Positions 1 to 9,693 of a DNA stretch of 64,000 nucleotides are shown here, in pieces. A model generated the notes under the pieces. That model searched no databases, was not told the origin of the DNA, and worked only from the letters and a program-made list of their open reading frames with translations. This DNA is from Adlercreutzia equolifaciens (GTDB lineage Bacteria; Actinomycetota; Coriobacteriia; Coriobacteriales; Eggerthellaceae), in assembly GCF_029076695.1 (NCBI RefSeq), contig NZ_JARFIK010000002.1, positions 992,001-1,056,000 of the forward strand, read 5' to 3'. Within the stretch, counting starts at the first letter, position 1, and every line of letters begins with the position of its first letter. Position numbers and translations under genes: made by a program.

Positions 1-1887
1 CTTCTCGCGATCCCACTGGCCCAGATCACCCTCGGAGCGCTCGCGTACGGACACCAGGCGCTCTTCCACTTCCTTGTCGCCCAAGACCACCATGTAGGGG
101 ATCTTCTGGGCTTGAGCCTTGGCGATCTTCACCTTCATGGGCTCGTTGGCATCCATAATGTCCACGCGACCGCCCACGGCCTTGATCTCGCCGGCAAACT
201 CGGCCGCCGCCTCCTTGTGGCGGTCGGCGATGGGAATGACCGCTACCTGCACCGGAGCCAGCCACAGGGGCAGCGCGCCGGCGTAGTGCTCAATGAGAAT
301 GCCCAGGAAGCGCTCGATAGAGCCGAAGATGGCGCGATGGAGCATCCAGGGCGTCTCTTCAGTGTTGTCCTCGGTGCGATAGGTGAGCCCGAAGCGCATG
401 GGCATGTTGAAGTCGATCTGCACCGTAGAGCACTGCCAGGTACGACCGATGGCGTCTTTCACCTTGATGTCGATCTTCGGACCGTAGAAGGCGCCGTCGC
501 CCTCGTTGATCTCGTAGGCCAGACCGCGACGGGCGCAGGCTTCCTTCAAAGACTCAGTAGCATGCTCCCACATGTCGTCGGTGCCGATGGACTTGTCGGG
601 ACGCGTGGAAATTTCCGCCTCATAGGTGAAGCCGAAGGTGTCCATGATATGGTCCACCAGCTCGAGGATGGCCACCACCTCGTCGACCACCTGGTCCTTC
701 GTGCAGAAGATGTGGGCGTCGTCCTGGGTAAAGCCGCGAGCGCGCAGCAGACCGTGCACCACGCCGGACATCTCGTGGCGATACACCGTGCCGAACTCGA
801 AGTAGCGCAGCGGCAGATCGCGATAGGAGTGCAGCTCGTTCTTGTAGATGATGACGTGGCCCGGGCAGTTCATGGGCTTCACGCCGTACTCGGAGTAGCG
901 CGGCTCCTCGTCGGTGCCCTCGTTGATCTGGAAAAAGTACATGTTCTCGTGGTAGAAGCCGTAGTGGCCCGAGGTCTTCCACACGTCCGCATTGTAGATA
1001 TGCGGCGTGATAACCTCTTCGTAGCCGCGCTCGTACAGGTCGCGGCGCAGCCACTCCTGCAGCGTGCGAATGACACGCGTACCCTTGGGAAGATACAGCG
1101 GCAGACCCACGCCGGCCATGGGCTCCATCATATAGATGCCCAGCTCACGACCGAGCTTGCGATGGTCGCGCTTCTCGGCCTCTTCCAAGTTGTGCAGGTA
1201 CTCCTCCAGCTCCTTCTTCTTGAAGAAAGCGGTGCCGTACAGGCGCGTGAGCATGTCGCGCTCGGAATCGCCCTTCCAGTAGGCGCCGGCCACCTTGGTA
1301 AGTTTGAAGGCGCCCGCCTTGCCTGCACTGGGCAGGTGCGGTCCGCGGCACAGATCGGTGAAGTTGCCAAGGGAGTAAGTGGTAATGACGGAATCCTCCG
1401 GCAGCTCCTCGATAAGCTCTACCTTGAAGGGCTGGTCGGCGAACTGCTGAAGGGCCTCGTCGCGCGTCACCTGGCGGCGCACAAAGGGCTCGTCGGCAGC
1501 GACGATCTCGGCCATGCGGGCCTCGATGCGCTCGAAATCGTCCGGAGAAACGGTAACGCCCTCGGGCAGTTCCACGTCGTAGTAGAAGCCGTTCTCGATG
1601 GCGGGGCCAACGCCGAACTTTACGTCGCCGTAGAGGTCGGTAAGGGCAGCGGCCATGATGTGGGCCGTAGAGTGGCGAAGCAGTTCCAGTCCCTCGTCGC
1701 TTTTCGCGGTGACGATGGCCACGGAGTCGCCGTCGGCCACGGGGGCGGTTAGATCGACGGGCTCGTCGTTCACGATGCCGGCCAGAGCAGCCTTGGCCAG
1801 CCCTGCGCCAATGGAGGCAGCCACGTCGGCAACGGTGGCCCCGTCCTGCAGCTCTTTCGTGGAGCCGTCGGGCAATACGATGTTCAT
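1..1887 (-). CDS. thrS: Threonyl-tRNA synthetase (3' end cut by window edge)
   Basis: Class II aminoacyl-tRNA synthetase that charges tRNA-Thr. The N-terminus (MNIVLPDGSTKELQDGAT) is a TGS domain, followed by the editing and catalytic domains. The frame is open to base 1 and ends in GDLGQWDREK, so only about 10-20 C-terminal residues are missing (629 codons visible). The start at 1887 has a strong ribosome site (GGAAAGGAG) a few bases upstream. The same frame stays open upstream to an ATG near 1965, which would add 26 residues, but no comparable ribosome site supports it. The roughly 180-base leader after the valS terminator contains short hairpins (GCGG-GAA-CCGC and GGTGC-N7-GCACC) just before the ribosome site, so translational control is possible but unproven. 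Confidence 0.96.
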   Translation of the reverse strand, partial: MNIVLPDGSTKELQDGATVADVAASIGAGLAKAALAGIVNDEPVDLTAPVADGDSVAIVTAKSDEGLELLRHSTAHIMAAALTDLYGDVKFGVGPAIENGFYYDVELPEGVTVSPDDFERIEARMAEIVAADEPFVRRQVTRDEALQQFADQPFKVELIEELPEDSVITTYSLGNFTDLCRGPHLPSAGKAGAFKLTKVAGAYWKGDSERDMLTRLYGTAFFKKKELEEYLHNLEEAEKRDHRKLGRELGIYMMEPMAGVGLPLYLPKGTRVIRTLQEWLRRDLYERGYEEVITPHIYNADVWKTSGHYGFYHENMYFFQINEGTDEEPRYSEYGVKPMNCPGHVIIYKNELHSYRDLPLRYFEFGTVYRHEMSGVVHGLLRARGFTQDDAHIFCTKDQVVDEVVAILELVDHIMDTFGFTYEAEISTRPDKSIGTDDMWEHATESLKEACARRGLAYEINEGDGAFYGPKIDIKVKDAIGRTWQCSTVQIDFNMPMRFGLTYRTEDNTEETPWMLHRAIFGSIERFLGILIEHYAGALPLWLAPVQVAVIPIADRHKEAAAEFAGEIKAVGGRVDIMDANEPMKVKIAKAQAQKIPYMVVLGDKEVEERLVSVRERSEGDLGQWDREK

Positions 1888-2064
1888 AGATCTCCTTTCC
1901 TGCGCCGGGTGCACACAGAGCACCTGCGCGGTTCCCGCCCGGGCGTTGAGTACCCGAGCGTCCATTAGTTCGCCCCCATCGATTAGGGCGTTCTGTCTAT
2001 TAAACCAGAGTTTGCATCCTCACAGGGTAGCAATGCGGAAACAAGGAGAAAATAGCGTGCTACA

Positions 2065-2094
2065 AGCAAAGAAGGGAGCTGGCAGGCTCCCTTC
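2065..2094 (-). terminator. Terminator after valS
   Basis: On the minus strand GAAGGGAGC and GCTCCCTTC pair perfectly across a six-base loop and are followed by TTTGCTTGT. It lies about 70 bases after the valS stop and separates valS from thrS. Confidence 0.7.
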
Positions 2095-2166
2095 TCATGC
2101 AACAATTTGAGGCCTCGTGAGCCCTTAAGCGTGCTCGCCGCACCGCATTGGACCCGAAGCAGTCCC

Positions 2167-4842
2167 CTACCCCAGCTCGGCGATCTGGGCTTCCAGACGC
2201 TGCAGTTTGTCGGTCAGGTCGGCCAGCTTCGCCTTGTCCTTCTCGACAATCTCGGGCGCGGCCTTCGCGAGGAAGCCCGGGTTGGAGAGCTTCTTCTCGA
2301 ACTTGGCAGCGTCCTTGGCCAGACCGTCGCGCTCTTTCACCAAGCGGGCGCGCTCAGCCTCGAAGTCAACGTGCCCGGCCAGCACCACGTACACCTCGAG
2401 TCCCGTACCCAGCACCACGGCCGACTCGGCCGGCTTGGAGGTTTCCACGGCCACGTCGAACTCTTCGACATTGGCCAGCTGGCCAATAAGATGCGCCTGG
2501 GCCAACAGCAGGGCTGCGTCGTTTTCGGCGTCCACCTTCACGGCCACCGGCAGGGCCACCTTAGGCGAAATGCCGTAGCGGGAGCGGGTGGAGCGGATAG
2601 CGCCCACCACCTCGCACACCATGGCAATGGCGCGCTCAGCATCCTCGTCCACATAGGCCGCCAGAGCCTTCGCGTCGGGCCAGGGAGCCACAATGATCAT
2701 GGGCGCGTCATCCTCGCCATGCGGCAGCTCGCCGTACACCTCTTCGGTGATGAACGGCATGATGGGATGCAACAGACGCAGGATCTGCCCCAACACGAAC
2801 ACCAGGTTGCGCTGGCAGGCCAAGCGATCCGCCGGATCGGCATCGGCGGCCAGACGGGCCTTCGAGAACTCGATGTACCAGTCGCAGAACTCGTTCCACA
2901 CGAAGCCGTAGAGCTCACGGGTGATGTCGCCGAACTCGAAGTTGTCGTAGCCGGCGTCCACGGCCGCCACAATCTTCGCCAGACGGCTGAAGATCCAGCG
3001 ATCGGCCGGCGTGGTGGGCTCGGGTTCGCCGGGCTCGAAGCCCTCGAGGTTCATGAGCACGAAGCGGCTGGCGTTCTTCACCTTGTTGGCGAAGTTGCGC
3101 GAGCTTTCCAGCTTGGCCTCGTTGAACTTCATATCCTGGGCACCGGTCACCTGCATGAGCAGGCCGTAGCGCATGCCGTCGGCGCCGTAGTCCTCCATCA
3201 GGCGCAGCGGATCGACGCCGTTGCCGCGGCTCTTCGACATGGGCTTGCCGTCGGCGGCCATTACCGTCGGGTGAATGATAACGTCCTCGAAGGGAATCTT
3301 CTCGTCGCAGCAGTACATGGAGGACATGACCATGCGGGCCACCCACAGACCCATAATGTCGCGGGCCGTGGAAAGCACCTGGGTGGGATAGGCATTGCGC
3401 ATCTGCGGCGCGTCCATGCCCTCTTCGGTCCAACCCATGGTGGCGAAGGGCCACAGCTGGCTGGAGAACCAGGTATCGAGCACATCGTCATCCTGGCGCA
3501 CCGGAGCACCGCAGACGGGGCATACTTCGATCTCGTCCACTGAGGCGTCTTCCCAGCCGCAAGCGTCGCAGTAGAACATGGGGATGCGATGGCCCCACCA
3601 CAGCTGACGGGAGATGCACCAGTCCTTCAGGTTGGCCAGCCAATCCAGGTACACCTGCTTCCAGCGAGCCGGGTGGAACTGGATGGAGCCGTCCTCCACC
3701 ACGCGGGCCGCGGGCTCCTTCAGGCCGTCCACGGCCACGAACCACTGCTCGGACTCCCAAGGCTCCAGCTTGGTGTGGCAGCGATAGCAGGTCATGACCG
3801 AGTGGTCGTGATCCTCCACATGATCGAGCAGCCCCAGCTCGTCAAAGGCGGCCACGACGGCCTCGCGGGCCTCGTCGCGGTCCATGCCGGAGAACTTCCC
3901 GTAACCTTCCACCACATGGGCCGTCTCGTCGAAAATATTGATGCGCTCAAGGCCGTTGCGCTCGCCCATGGCCCAGTCGTTGGGATCGTGGGACGGCGTG
4001 ACCTTCACGCAGCCGGTGCCGAACTCAGTGTCCACGTGCCAGTCGGCGAAAATGGGGATCTCACGATCCACCAGGGGCAGCTTCACCGTCTTGCCCACCA
4101 GGTGGCCGAAGCGCTCGTCCTTAGGATTCACCGCCACGCCGGTATCGCCCAGCATGGTCTCGGGACGGGTGGTAGCCACCACTAGGTACTCCAAGCCGTC
4201 CACAGGCTCGGTCAACGGATAGCGCAGGTACCAAAGATGCCCGGCCTCGTCCACGTACTCCGCCTCGTCGTCGGCAATGGCCGTGGTGCAGCTGGGACAC
4301 CAGTTCACAATGCGCTTGCCGCGATAGATGAGGCCGTTTTTGTACCAATCCACGAAGAGCTTGCGCACTGCGCGCACGTAGGCCGGCTCCAAGGTGAAGT
4401 GCTCGTCGGAGTAGTCGCAGGAGCAGCCCATGCCCTTGATCTGGTTCACAATGGTGGTGCCGTACTCGCGATACCACTTGTAGCACTCCTCGATAAAGGC
4501 CTCGCGCCCAATTTCCAGGCGGGAGATACCCTGCTCGGCCAAGCGCTTGTCCACCTTAGTTTGGGTGGAGATGCCCGCATGGTCGGTGCCGATGATCCAG
4601 CGCGTCTGATAGCCGCGCATACGGGCGCGGCGGATACAGGCGTCCTGAATGGTGTCGTTCAAAGCGTGGCCCATGTGCAGCACGCCCGTGATGTTCGGCG
4701 GCGGAATGACGATGGTGTAGGACTCATCCGCATGCTCGCCGAACCCCGGCGTGCGCTGGAAATAGCCCGCGTCCTTCCATGCCTCGAAAATGGGGCGTTC
4801 CATGGCAGCGTAATCAGTGGCTTTCTTCTTGTCCTCCGACAT
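2167..4842 (-). CDS. valS: Valyl-tRNA synthetase
   Basis: Class Ia aminoacyl-tRNA synthetase of 891 residues that charges tRNA-Val and edits threonine mischarges. The HIGH-type motif is NITGVLHMGH near residue 50, the KMSKS-type motif is KPMSKSRGNGVDP near residue 530, and the large CP1 editing insert lies between them. The last ~70 residues are the charged coiled-coil arm typical of ValRS (FEAERARLVKERDGLAKDAA and onward). Length matches the family. The ATG at 4842 has a modest GAGG ribosome site. It is followed by its own terminator and then thrS on the same strand. Confidence 0.98.
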   Translation of the reverse strand: MSEDKKKATDYAAMERPIFEAWKDAGYFQRTPGFGEHADESYTIVIPPPNITGVLHMGHALNDTIQDACIRRARMRGYQTRWIIGTDHAGISTQTKVDKRLAEQGISRLEIGREAFIEECYKWYREYGTTIVNQIKGMGCSCDYSDEHFTLEPAYVRAVRKLFVDWYKNGLIYRGKRIVNWCPSCTTAIADDEAEYVDEAGHLWYLRYPLTEPVDGLEYLVVATTRPETMLGDTGVAVNPKDERFGHLVGKTVKLPLVDREIPIFADWHVDTEFGTGCVKVTPSHDPNDWAMGERNGLERINIFDETAHVVEGYGKFSGMDRDEAREAVVAAFDELGLLDHVEDHDHSVMTCYRCHTKLEPWESEQWFVAVDGLKEPAARVVEDGSIQFHPARWKQVYLDWLANLKDWCISRQLWWGHRIPMFYCDACGWEDASVDEIEVCPVCGAPVRQDDDVLDTWFSSQLWPFATMGWTEEGMDAPQMRNAYPTQVLSTARDIMGLWVARMVMSSMYCCDEKIPFEDVIIHPTVMAADGKPMSKSRGNGVDPLRLMEDYGADGMRYGLLMQVTGAQDMKFNEAKLESSRNFANKVKNASRFVLMNLEGFEPGEPEPTTPADRWIFSRLAKIVAAVDAGYDNFEFGDITRELYGFVWNEFCDWYIEFSKARLAADADPADRLACQRNLVFVLGQILRLLHPIMPFITEEVYGELPHGEDDAPMIIVAPWPDAKALAAYVDEDAERAIAMVCEVVGAIRSTRSRYGISPKVALPVAVKVDAENDAALLLAQAHLIGQLANVEEFDVAVETSKPAESAVVLGTGLEVYVVLAGHVDFEAERARLVKERDGLAKDAAKFEKKLSNPGFLAKAAPEIVEKDKAKLADLTDKLQRLEAQIAELG

Positions 4843-4875
4843 ACGTCCGCAACCTCGCTTTCCCTTCGTTGAAAT

Positions 4876-4910
4876 GAAAAGGCGAACGGCACCTTTCGTC
4901 CGTCCGCCTT
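4876..4910 (-). terminator. Terminator after moeA-like gene
   Basis: Minus-strand stem AAGGCGGACGG / CCGTTCGCCTT (one mismatch) with a ten-base loop, followed by TTTTC. It sits between the moeA-like stop and valS. Confidence 0.7.
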
Positions 4911-4958
4911 AAGATGCATAAGTGCGATTATCGCACACCTGGTCAACCCGCGGACTAT

Positions 4959-6269
4959 TTACCTCATTTCCACGTGGATTACGTCGCCGACGGCCGGCGG
5001 CTCGATCCCTGGACCGTCGGGAAGCATATAGTAGGCGTTGGCCGCATTGGCCGGCGAAGCGCCCAGGCCGGGTCGCGCGTTGATAGGCGTGGCCCACAGC
5101 TGGCCCTGCTCGTCGGGGGCAACCGACAGGAACTTGATGCCGTAGAAAACAGAACCCGCCACGCTGGGACGCTCCTCGCCGGCGCGAGCGTCTTTTTTGC
5201 GGCGAACGGGAAATGCCTCGGCCAGCCGAACCGGCACGGTCTCGGGAGCAGGATCAAGCCCCAGGAAAGCACGCATAAGAGGACGCAGGTAAAAGTTCAG
5301 CGTGAACGAGGCGCCTCCTGCCGGGCCCGAAATACCCACAATGGGCTTCCCCTCCACCACAGCGTAGGAACTATGATGTCCGGGTCCATGGTTGGTTTGA
5401 TGGCAAATAACCTCGCCGCGTTTCTCCAGGGCCTCTACCGACCAGTCGTCGGACCCCTTGGAAGACCCTGCATTCAGCACCACGATATCGGCCACCTCAA
5501 GGGCAAGGTCGATAGTGCAGCCAATGGCCCGCGGATTGTCGGGAACAATATCAAAGGGCACATAGATGCCGCCCCACGCCTCCACTTTTCCCTGGACTAC
5601 CAGGCTATTCGATTCATAGGTGCGTCCCCAACCAGCATATTTGTCAGGGTTTCCCGGCCAAAAAGGCACATTCGGCGGTATGAGCTCGTTTCCCGTTGGA
5701 ATGAAAGCCACGCGCGGACGAGCCACCACCGGCACCACGCTGCGACCTGCTCCCGCAATTCGGGCAGCCACATCGGGAGTGATAAGGGTGCCGGCCTCCG
5801 CCACGGTTTCGCCGCGATGCAGCACAGACCCCTGGGGCCGTGTGCCGGCAAATCGTTCCGAGGGAGCAGCATCGATTACCACCCGCTGCTCGTCCTCCGA
5901 AACGGTTACGTGCTCAACTACGATGGCGGTGTCGAAGCCGGCCGGCATAGCAGTGCCCGTGTTCGCGAACTCCCAGTCGACTCCGCGCACCCAATGCGAG
6001 GTATCGGGCAGCTCGCCCTCGTCAAGATCCTCGAAAGCCTCCCAGCGCACCGCAATGGAGTCCATGGCGCAATTGAGCGTGTTGGGCACGTCGGTACGGG
6101 ATCGCATGGCGCGAGCGAGCACGCGTCCATAAGCCTGGCTCAGCGGCACCTGCTCGATGCGGCGGCCCAGACCCGAAGCCGCCGTGAAATCAAGCGAGGC
6201 AAGCTTGGCCAGCATGGCATCGACGGCATCCTGCCGCGACAGCTCGATGTGGTGAGAATGATCGCGCAT
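4959..6269 (-). CDS. MoeA-family molybdopterin molybdotransferase
   Basis: MoeA-like protein of 436 residues. The family inserts molybdate into adenylated molybdopterin in the last step of Moco synthesis. Visible hallmarks are the N-terminal LSQAYGRVLARAMRSRTDVP segment with downstream MDSIAVR, the hydrophobic ARPRVAFIPTGNELIPP segment that opens the MogA-like domain, and the GGASFTLNFYLRPLMRAFLG stretch near the C-terminal beta domain. Between them is an insertion (PFWPGNPDKYAGWGRTYESN) where MoeA usually has a short GTGDEL-type loop, and the expected GGvSvG signature reads NAGSSKGSDDWS. It may therefore be a divergent paralogue rather than the sole MoeA. The upstream gene ends 81 bases before it, so co-transcription with the DUF2229 gene is plausible. 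Confidence 0.85.
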   Translation of the reverse strand: MRDHSHHIELSRQDAVDAMLAKLASLDFTAASGLGRRIEQVPLSQAYGRVLARAMRSRTDVPNTLNCAMDSIAVRWEAFEDLDEGELPDTSHWVRGVDWEFANTGTAMPAGFDTAIVVEHVTVSEDEQRVVIDAAPSERFAGTRPQGSVLHRGETVAEAGTLITPDVAARIAGAGRSVVPVVARPRVAFIPTGNELIPPNVPFWPGNPDKYAGWGRTYESNSLVVQGKVEAWGGIYVPFDIVPDNPRAIGCTIDLALEVADIVVLNAGSSKGSDDWSVEALEKRGEVICHQTNHGPGHHSSYAVVEGKPIVGISGPAGGASFTLNFYLRPLMRAFLGLDPAPETVPVRLAEAFPVRRKKDARAGEERPSVAGSVFYGIKFLSVAPDEQGQLWATPINARPGLGASPANAANAYYMLPDGPGIEPPAVGDVIHVEMR

Positions 6270-6350
6270 AACTCCCCTTCCTCAGTAGACCCTGAATCAT
6301 CCAGCACGCCCCAAAGCGGCAGGGGGCACGGAGGGCCTCTTAATAATTCT

Positions 6351-8252
6351 CTAGTCAGTATAATCGCTTTGCGCCTGGGCCAGAGCCAGGGCAATGCGGT
6401 TCGCACGATTGAGCGACGATCCGCTCAGATCGAAATCGACAACCGTCAACTGGAGCCCCGGGTACTCCTCACGCAGGCGCGGCAACGCGCGATGAACCTG
6501 CACGGGGCCTTTCAGACAGCCCATGGGCATGAGGTACAGAATATGGCGAACACCCTGCTGCCAGAACTTCCGTATCTGCTCTTGGTAAAGCACATCTTCA
6601 CCTGCCAGCAAAGCGGGATCGGGCCACGCCACCGCAAAACCAGCCGCTTCAATCTGATCCGCCACCGCATCGTTGAGAGCCCTCTCGAACACGAGAAGAG
6701 GGTTCCCCAGCAGCCCCACGGATATCGGAGGAAGCACGTCACGAAAGCGCTGACCGGGATCCGCTGGTTTTGCAGCCCGATGACCAGCCAGTGAGATCCA
6801 GGGCTCCCAGCGGTAGGCCGGTGCTGCAGCGCAGCTTCGCTCCACCAAGTGGGGGACGCCTTCGGTCAAGCAGCTCTCGCATACCGCGGGCAGGATCACG
6901 GTTCCGCTCGGGGCATCAGGACCGGCCAGCGCCTCTACCTGCGCCGCCATCAGGCGAGCCACCGTGCACACCCCGTCGGGATAACCGTCTGTCGCCCTCA
7001 AAATAGTCTCAGGCGTAAAAGGACGATCGTAAAAGCGAAGCTCAGGACTGCCGCCTGCGTCAGCCGGCCTCTCTTCCGTCAGCTTGACTTCGTCCCGCGG
7101 GCGCTCCGGGCCAATGCAGGGCACTATCCCCTTCCCGCGACTGTCGCATGAAGCCGCCAGCGTGCGCAGGCGAACTTTAGCCGTGGCCTCGCCCGAAGAA
7201 CCCTCAACCGACAGTACCGCCAATGATGCCCCTCCCGATTCAAGCAGAAGGCGCGCCTCCTCAACGGAGAGAGCGTCGAACCCGCAGCCGAACGACAACG
7301 TGCAGGCCAGATGAACCTGGGGGTGCTGCAGAACGAAATAGGCGCCGCGCAGGAATCGCTTCGCCTGTTTCCACGGGTAGGCGTCCTGGCTTTGGCGGCG
7401 CAGCTCATCGGGAATGCGCCCCAACTTTGGACCCAAGCCGCTCAAAGCCAGCACGGCAAAACCGGCCTCCACGGCGGCGCGATCGAATCCTGAGCCCAAA
7501 GCAGCATCACCGTGATACGGACGCCCTGCGAAGAGGAGCGCCTTGCGATCAGGGTCGGCCTCGAGCCACGCAAGCACCTCCTCGGTTTCCCGCTCCATCA
7601 AAGAAGTGAACTGCTCCTGGGCCGCCATCGCATCGGCCAGAGCCTCCTCGAACTCCTCATGGGACAGCGGCGAAAACGAACTCACGGCACCGCGCTCGCC
7701 TTTTTCCCGAGCATCCTTCCGCATGACAGTCCTTGCGGGCGTCATGGCGCACAAGTCGGTAAGAAGGCGGAAAAGGGTCTTCTGGTCCTCGGGCCTCTTC
7801 GCCCATGCGGTGACACGGGGGACGCTGAACTGCGGAGCCATAAAGGGAACAGGACGGCTAGCCTCGGTGCGACGCCACACTTCCGCGAGCACATCACCGT
7901 ACGAAGCCGACACCGGGCAATGGTTGCCGCGCTCGAACCATGGCATTATGACCACATCGACGTCCTCGTTGAGCAATGAAGCCCCATGTCGATGGGCAGC
8001 TTTAGCTGGTTCGCACAGGCTGTCGGCAGGAATAGGCAGGACAAGTTCAGGCTGGTCCTGCGGCTTCGGCCGCGAAAGAACCACCTCGAACCCACAGGAG
8101 GACAGCAACGTGCGCCAAAACGGAATGGCGCTGTACACCTCCAAAGCGCACACCAGCCCTACCCGCAGCGGGCGCTTCGGGCCACGGGGGCGAAACCGCC
8201 CGACCGAATGCAGGAGCAGGCGCTCGTAAGCAATCAAATTGGGAAGCGCCAC
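6351..8252 (-). CDS. DUF2229-type protein related to 2-hydroxyacyl-CoA dehydratase activators
   Basis: The 633-residue sequence resembles the C-terminal DUF2229 part of large BadF/HgdC-type activators. Matching segments are PLRVGLVCALEVYSAIPFW (~28-46), C80 and C112 in conserved contexts (LCEPAKAAHRHG; NHCPVSASYG), LLFAGRPYHGDAALGSG (~239-255), and LACTLSFGCGFDALSVEEA (~315-333). The last ~130 residues (SVGLLGNPLLVFERALNDAV; YLMPMGCLKGPVQV) resemble dehydratase subunit folds. The N-terminal BadF ATPase domain that normally precedes DUF2229 is absent, and no dehydratase genes lie nearby. Conserved cysteines suggest iron-sulfur binding. Function is unknown. Translation starts at GTG, nine bases after AGGAG. 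The next gene downstream is moeA-like. Confidence 0.75.
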   Translation of the reverse strand: MALPNLIAYERLLLHSVGRFRPRGPKRPLRVGLVCALEVYSAIPFWRTLLSSCGFEVVLSRPKPQDQPELVLPIPADSLCEPAKAAHRHGASLLNEDVDVVIMPWFERGNHCPVSASYGDVLAEVWRRTEASRPVPFMAPQFSVPRVTAWAKRPEDQKTLFRLLTDLCAMTPARTVMRKDAREKGERGAVSSFSPLSHEEFEEALADAMAAQEQFTSLMERETEEVLAWLEADPDRKALLFAGRPYHGDAALGSGFDRAAVEAGFAVLALSGLGPKLGRIPDELRRQSQDAYPWKQAKRFLRGAYFVLQHPQVHLACTLSFGCGFDALSVEEARLLLESGGASLAVLSVEGSSGEATAKVRLRTLAASCDSRGKGIVPCIGPERPRDEVKLTEERPADAGGSPELRFYDRPFTPETILRATDGYPDGVCTVARLMAAQVEALAGPDAPSGTVILPAVCESCLTEGVPHLVERSCAAAPAYRWEPWISLAGHRAAKPADPGQRFRDVLPPISVGLLGNPLLVFERALNDAVADQIEAAGFAVAWPDPALLAGEDVLYQEQIRKFWQQGVRHILYLMPMGCLKGPVQVHRALPRLREEYPGLQLTVVDFDLSGSSLNRANRIALALAQAQSDYTD

Positions 8253-8272
8253 AGAACATCACTCCTGGAACC

Positions 8273-8300
8273 AAAACGCGCGCCCCGAAGGACGCGCGCT
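8273..8300 (-). terminator. Terminator after clpX
   Basis: GC-rich minus-strand stem-loop (GCGCGCGTCC, TTC loop, GGGGCGCGCG) followed by TTTTGG, eight bases beyond the clpX stop. Confidence 0.7.
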
Positions 8301-8307
8301 TCTTGTC

Positions 8308-9687
8308 TTAGGCCGCCACCTCGTCGATAGCGCGAATTTGAGGCGTAGTTTCGCCGGTTATGTCGCTGGCGCGCACGGTTACCACCGATGGCCCGCTGAA
8401 CTCCGGCAGATGGTACATGACGTCCATAAGGGCGCGCTCGCAAATGGAGCGCAGACCACGGGCGCCGGTACCGTGCTCCACGGCCTCGTGGGCGATGGCA
8501 GTCAGCGCATCGGCCTCGAAAATAAGGCGCGAGTCCTCGAACTCGAACATGCGCGTGTACTGTTTCACCAAAGCGTTCTTCGGCTCGACCAGAATGCGCA
8601 CCAAATCTTCCTCAGACAGCTCGTTCAAGCTGGTGATAACCGGAATACGGCCCACGAACTCGGGGATCATGCCGTACTTGTTCAGGTCCTCGGGAAGCAC
8701 CTGGGAAAGCAGCTCGGCCTCGGACTCCTTCTTCGACTGGGGCAGCTCGCTGGCGAAGCCCAGCGACGTAGTGCCCACGCGCTGGGCCACAATGTCGGCC
8801 AGGCCCACAAAGGCGCCGCCCAGGATGAACAAGATGTTCGTAGTGTCGATGGGAATAAGCTCCTGCTGAGGATGCTTGCGGCCGCCCTGCGGGGGCACGG
8901 AGGCCTCGCAGCCCTCGACAATCTTCAGCAGGGCCTGCTGCACACCCTCGCCGGACACATCGCGCGTGATGGACAGGTTCTCGGCCTTGCGGGCGATCTT
9001 GTCAATCTCGTCGATGTAAATGATGCCAATCTCGGCGCGAGGAATGTCGAAATCTGCCGCCGTGATGAGCTTGAGCAGGATGTTCTCCACGTCCTCGCCC
9101 ACATAGCCCGCCTCGGTGAGGGTGGTGGCGTCGGCGATGGCGAAAGGCACCTGCAGGGTGCGCGCCAAGGTTTGGGCCAGCAGCGTCTTGCCGGATCCCG
9201 TGGGGCCGATGAGCATGATATTGCTCTTGGCCAGCTCCACATCGCCCTCTTCGGCCGCCGCGCCCATGGAGATGCGCTTGTAGTGGTTGTACACGGCCAC
9301 GGACAGGGCCTTTTTGGCCTCTTCCTGACCCACCACATGCTCGGACAGACGGTTGTAGAGCTCGTGGGGCGTAGGCAGGCTGCCCAGCACCTCGGCCGGA
9401 TTGGGCTCGTCGTCCACAATAGGGAGCGTCGGTTCAGGAGCGGCATGGGCACCCCAGCGGCCGAAGGCGCCGCGGGGGGCGTCCTCTTCCATAAGGTCCA
9501 TGTCCTGGGCCATGGCAAAGCCCATATCGCGCATCATGGCATCGGCGCACACCGAAATGCACTCATCGCAGATATAGATGCCGTTGGGCCCCGAAATCAT
9601 GGCATTGACCTGCTGCGGCGTCTTACCGCAGAAGGCGCAGTGATAGTTGCCCTCGGGGGGCTCGAAATCATTGTGCTGGTGGTTCAT
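8308..9687 (-). CDS. clpX: ATP-dependent Clp protease ATP-binding subunit ClpX
   Basis: AAA+ unfoldase that feeds substrates to ClpP. The N-terminal C4 zinc domain is intact (C17, C20, C40, C43: CAFC then CDEC). Other features are Walker A GPTGSGKT, the pore loop in EAGYVGED, Walker [10 protein letters not shown] and the Sensor-1/Arg-finger region. At 459 residues it is slightly longer than E. coli ClpX; the extra length is a Pro/Glu-rich linker (about residues 70-95) between the zinc and AAA+ domains. It starts six bases after the clpP stop, so clpP and clpX form one operon. Confidence 0.98.
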   Translation of the reverse strand: MNHQHNDFEPPEGNYHCAFCGKTPQQVNAMISGPNGIYICDECISVCADAMMRDMGFAMAQDMDLMEEDAPRGAFGRWGAHAAPEPTLPIVDDEPNPAEVLGSLPTPHELYNRLSEHVVGQEEAKKALSVAVYNHYKRISMGAAAEEGDVELAKSNIMLIGPTGSGKTLLAQTLARTLQVPFAIADATTLTEAGYVGEDVENILLKLITAADFDIPRAEIGIIYIDEIDKIARKAENLSITRDVSGEGVQQALLKIVEGCEASVPPQGGRKHPQQELIPIDTTNILFILGGAFVGLADIVAQRVGTTSLGFASELPQSKKESEAELLSQVLPEDLNKYGMIPEFVGRIPVITSLNELSEEDLVRILVEPKNALVKQYTRMFEFEDSRLIFEADALTAIAHEAVEHGTGARGLRSICERALMDVMYHLPEFSGPSVVTVRASDITGETTPQIRAIDEVAA

Positions 9688-9693
9688 AAGAGA

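Noticed and set aside
112-1752. Long plus-strand open frame (546 codons) opposite thrS
   Set aside because: Antisense shadow of a clear synthetase gene. High-GC codon structure leaves the opposite strand open; its residues are His/Val/Gly/Leu-rich and match no family.
1920-1960. T-box-like sequence before thrS (GGGCGGGAACCGCG)
   Set aside because: It resembles the T-box consensus, but the essential UGGN that pairs with the tRNA acceptor is not present; the bases form a simple GCGG-GAA-CCGC hairpin. No stem I with a threonine specifier could be drawn.
1885-1965. Alternative upstream ATG for thrS in the same frame
   Set aside because: It would add 26 residues, but the ribosome site immediately before 1887 and the TGS domain starting there favour the shorter protein.
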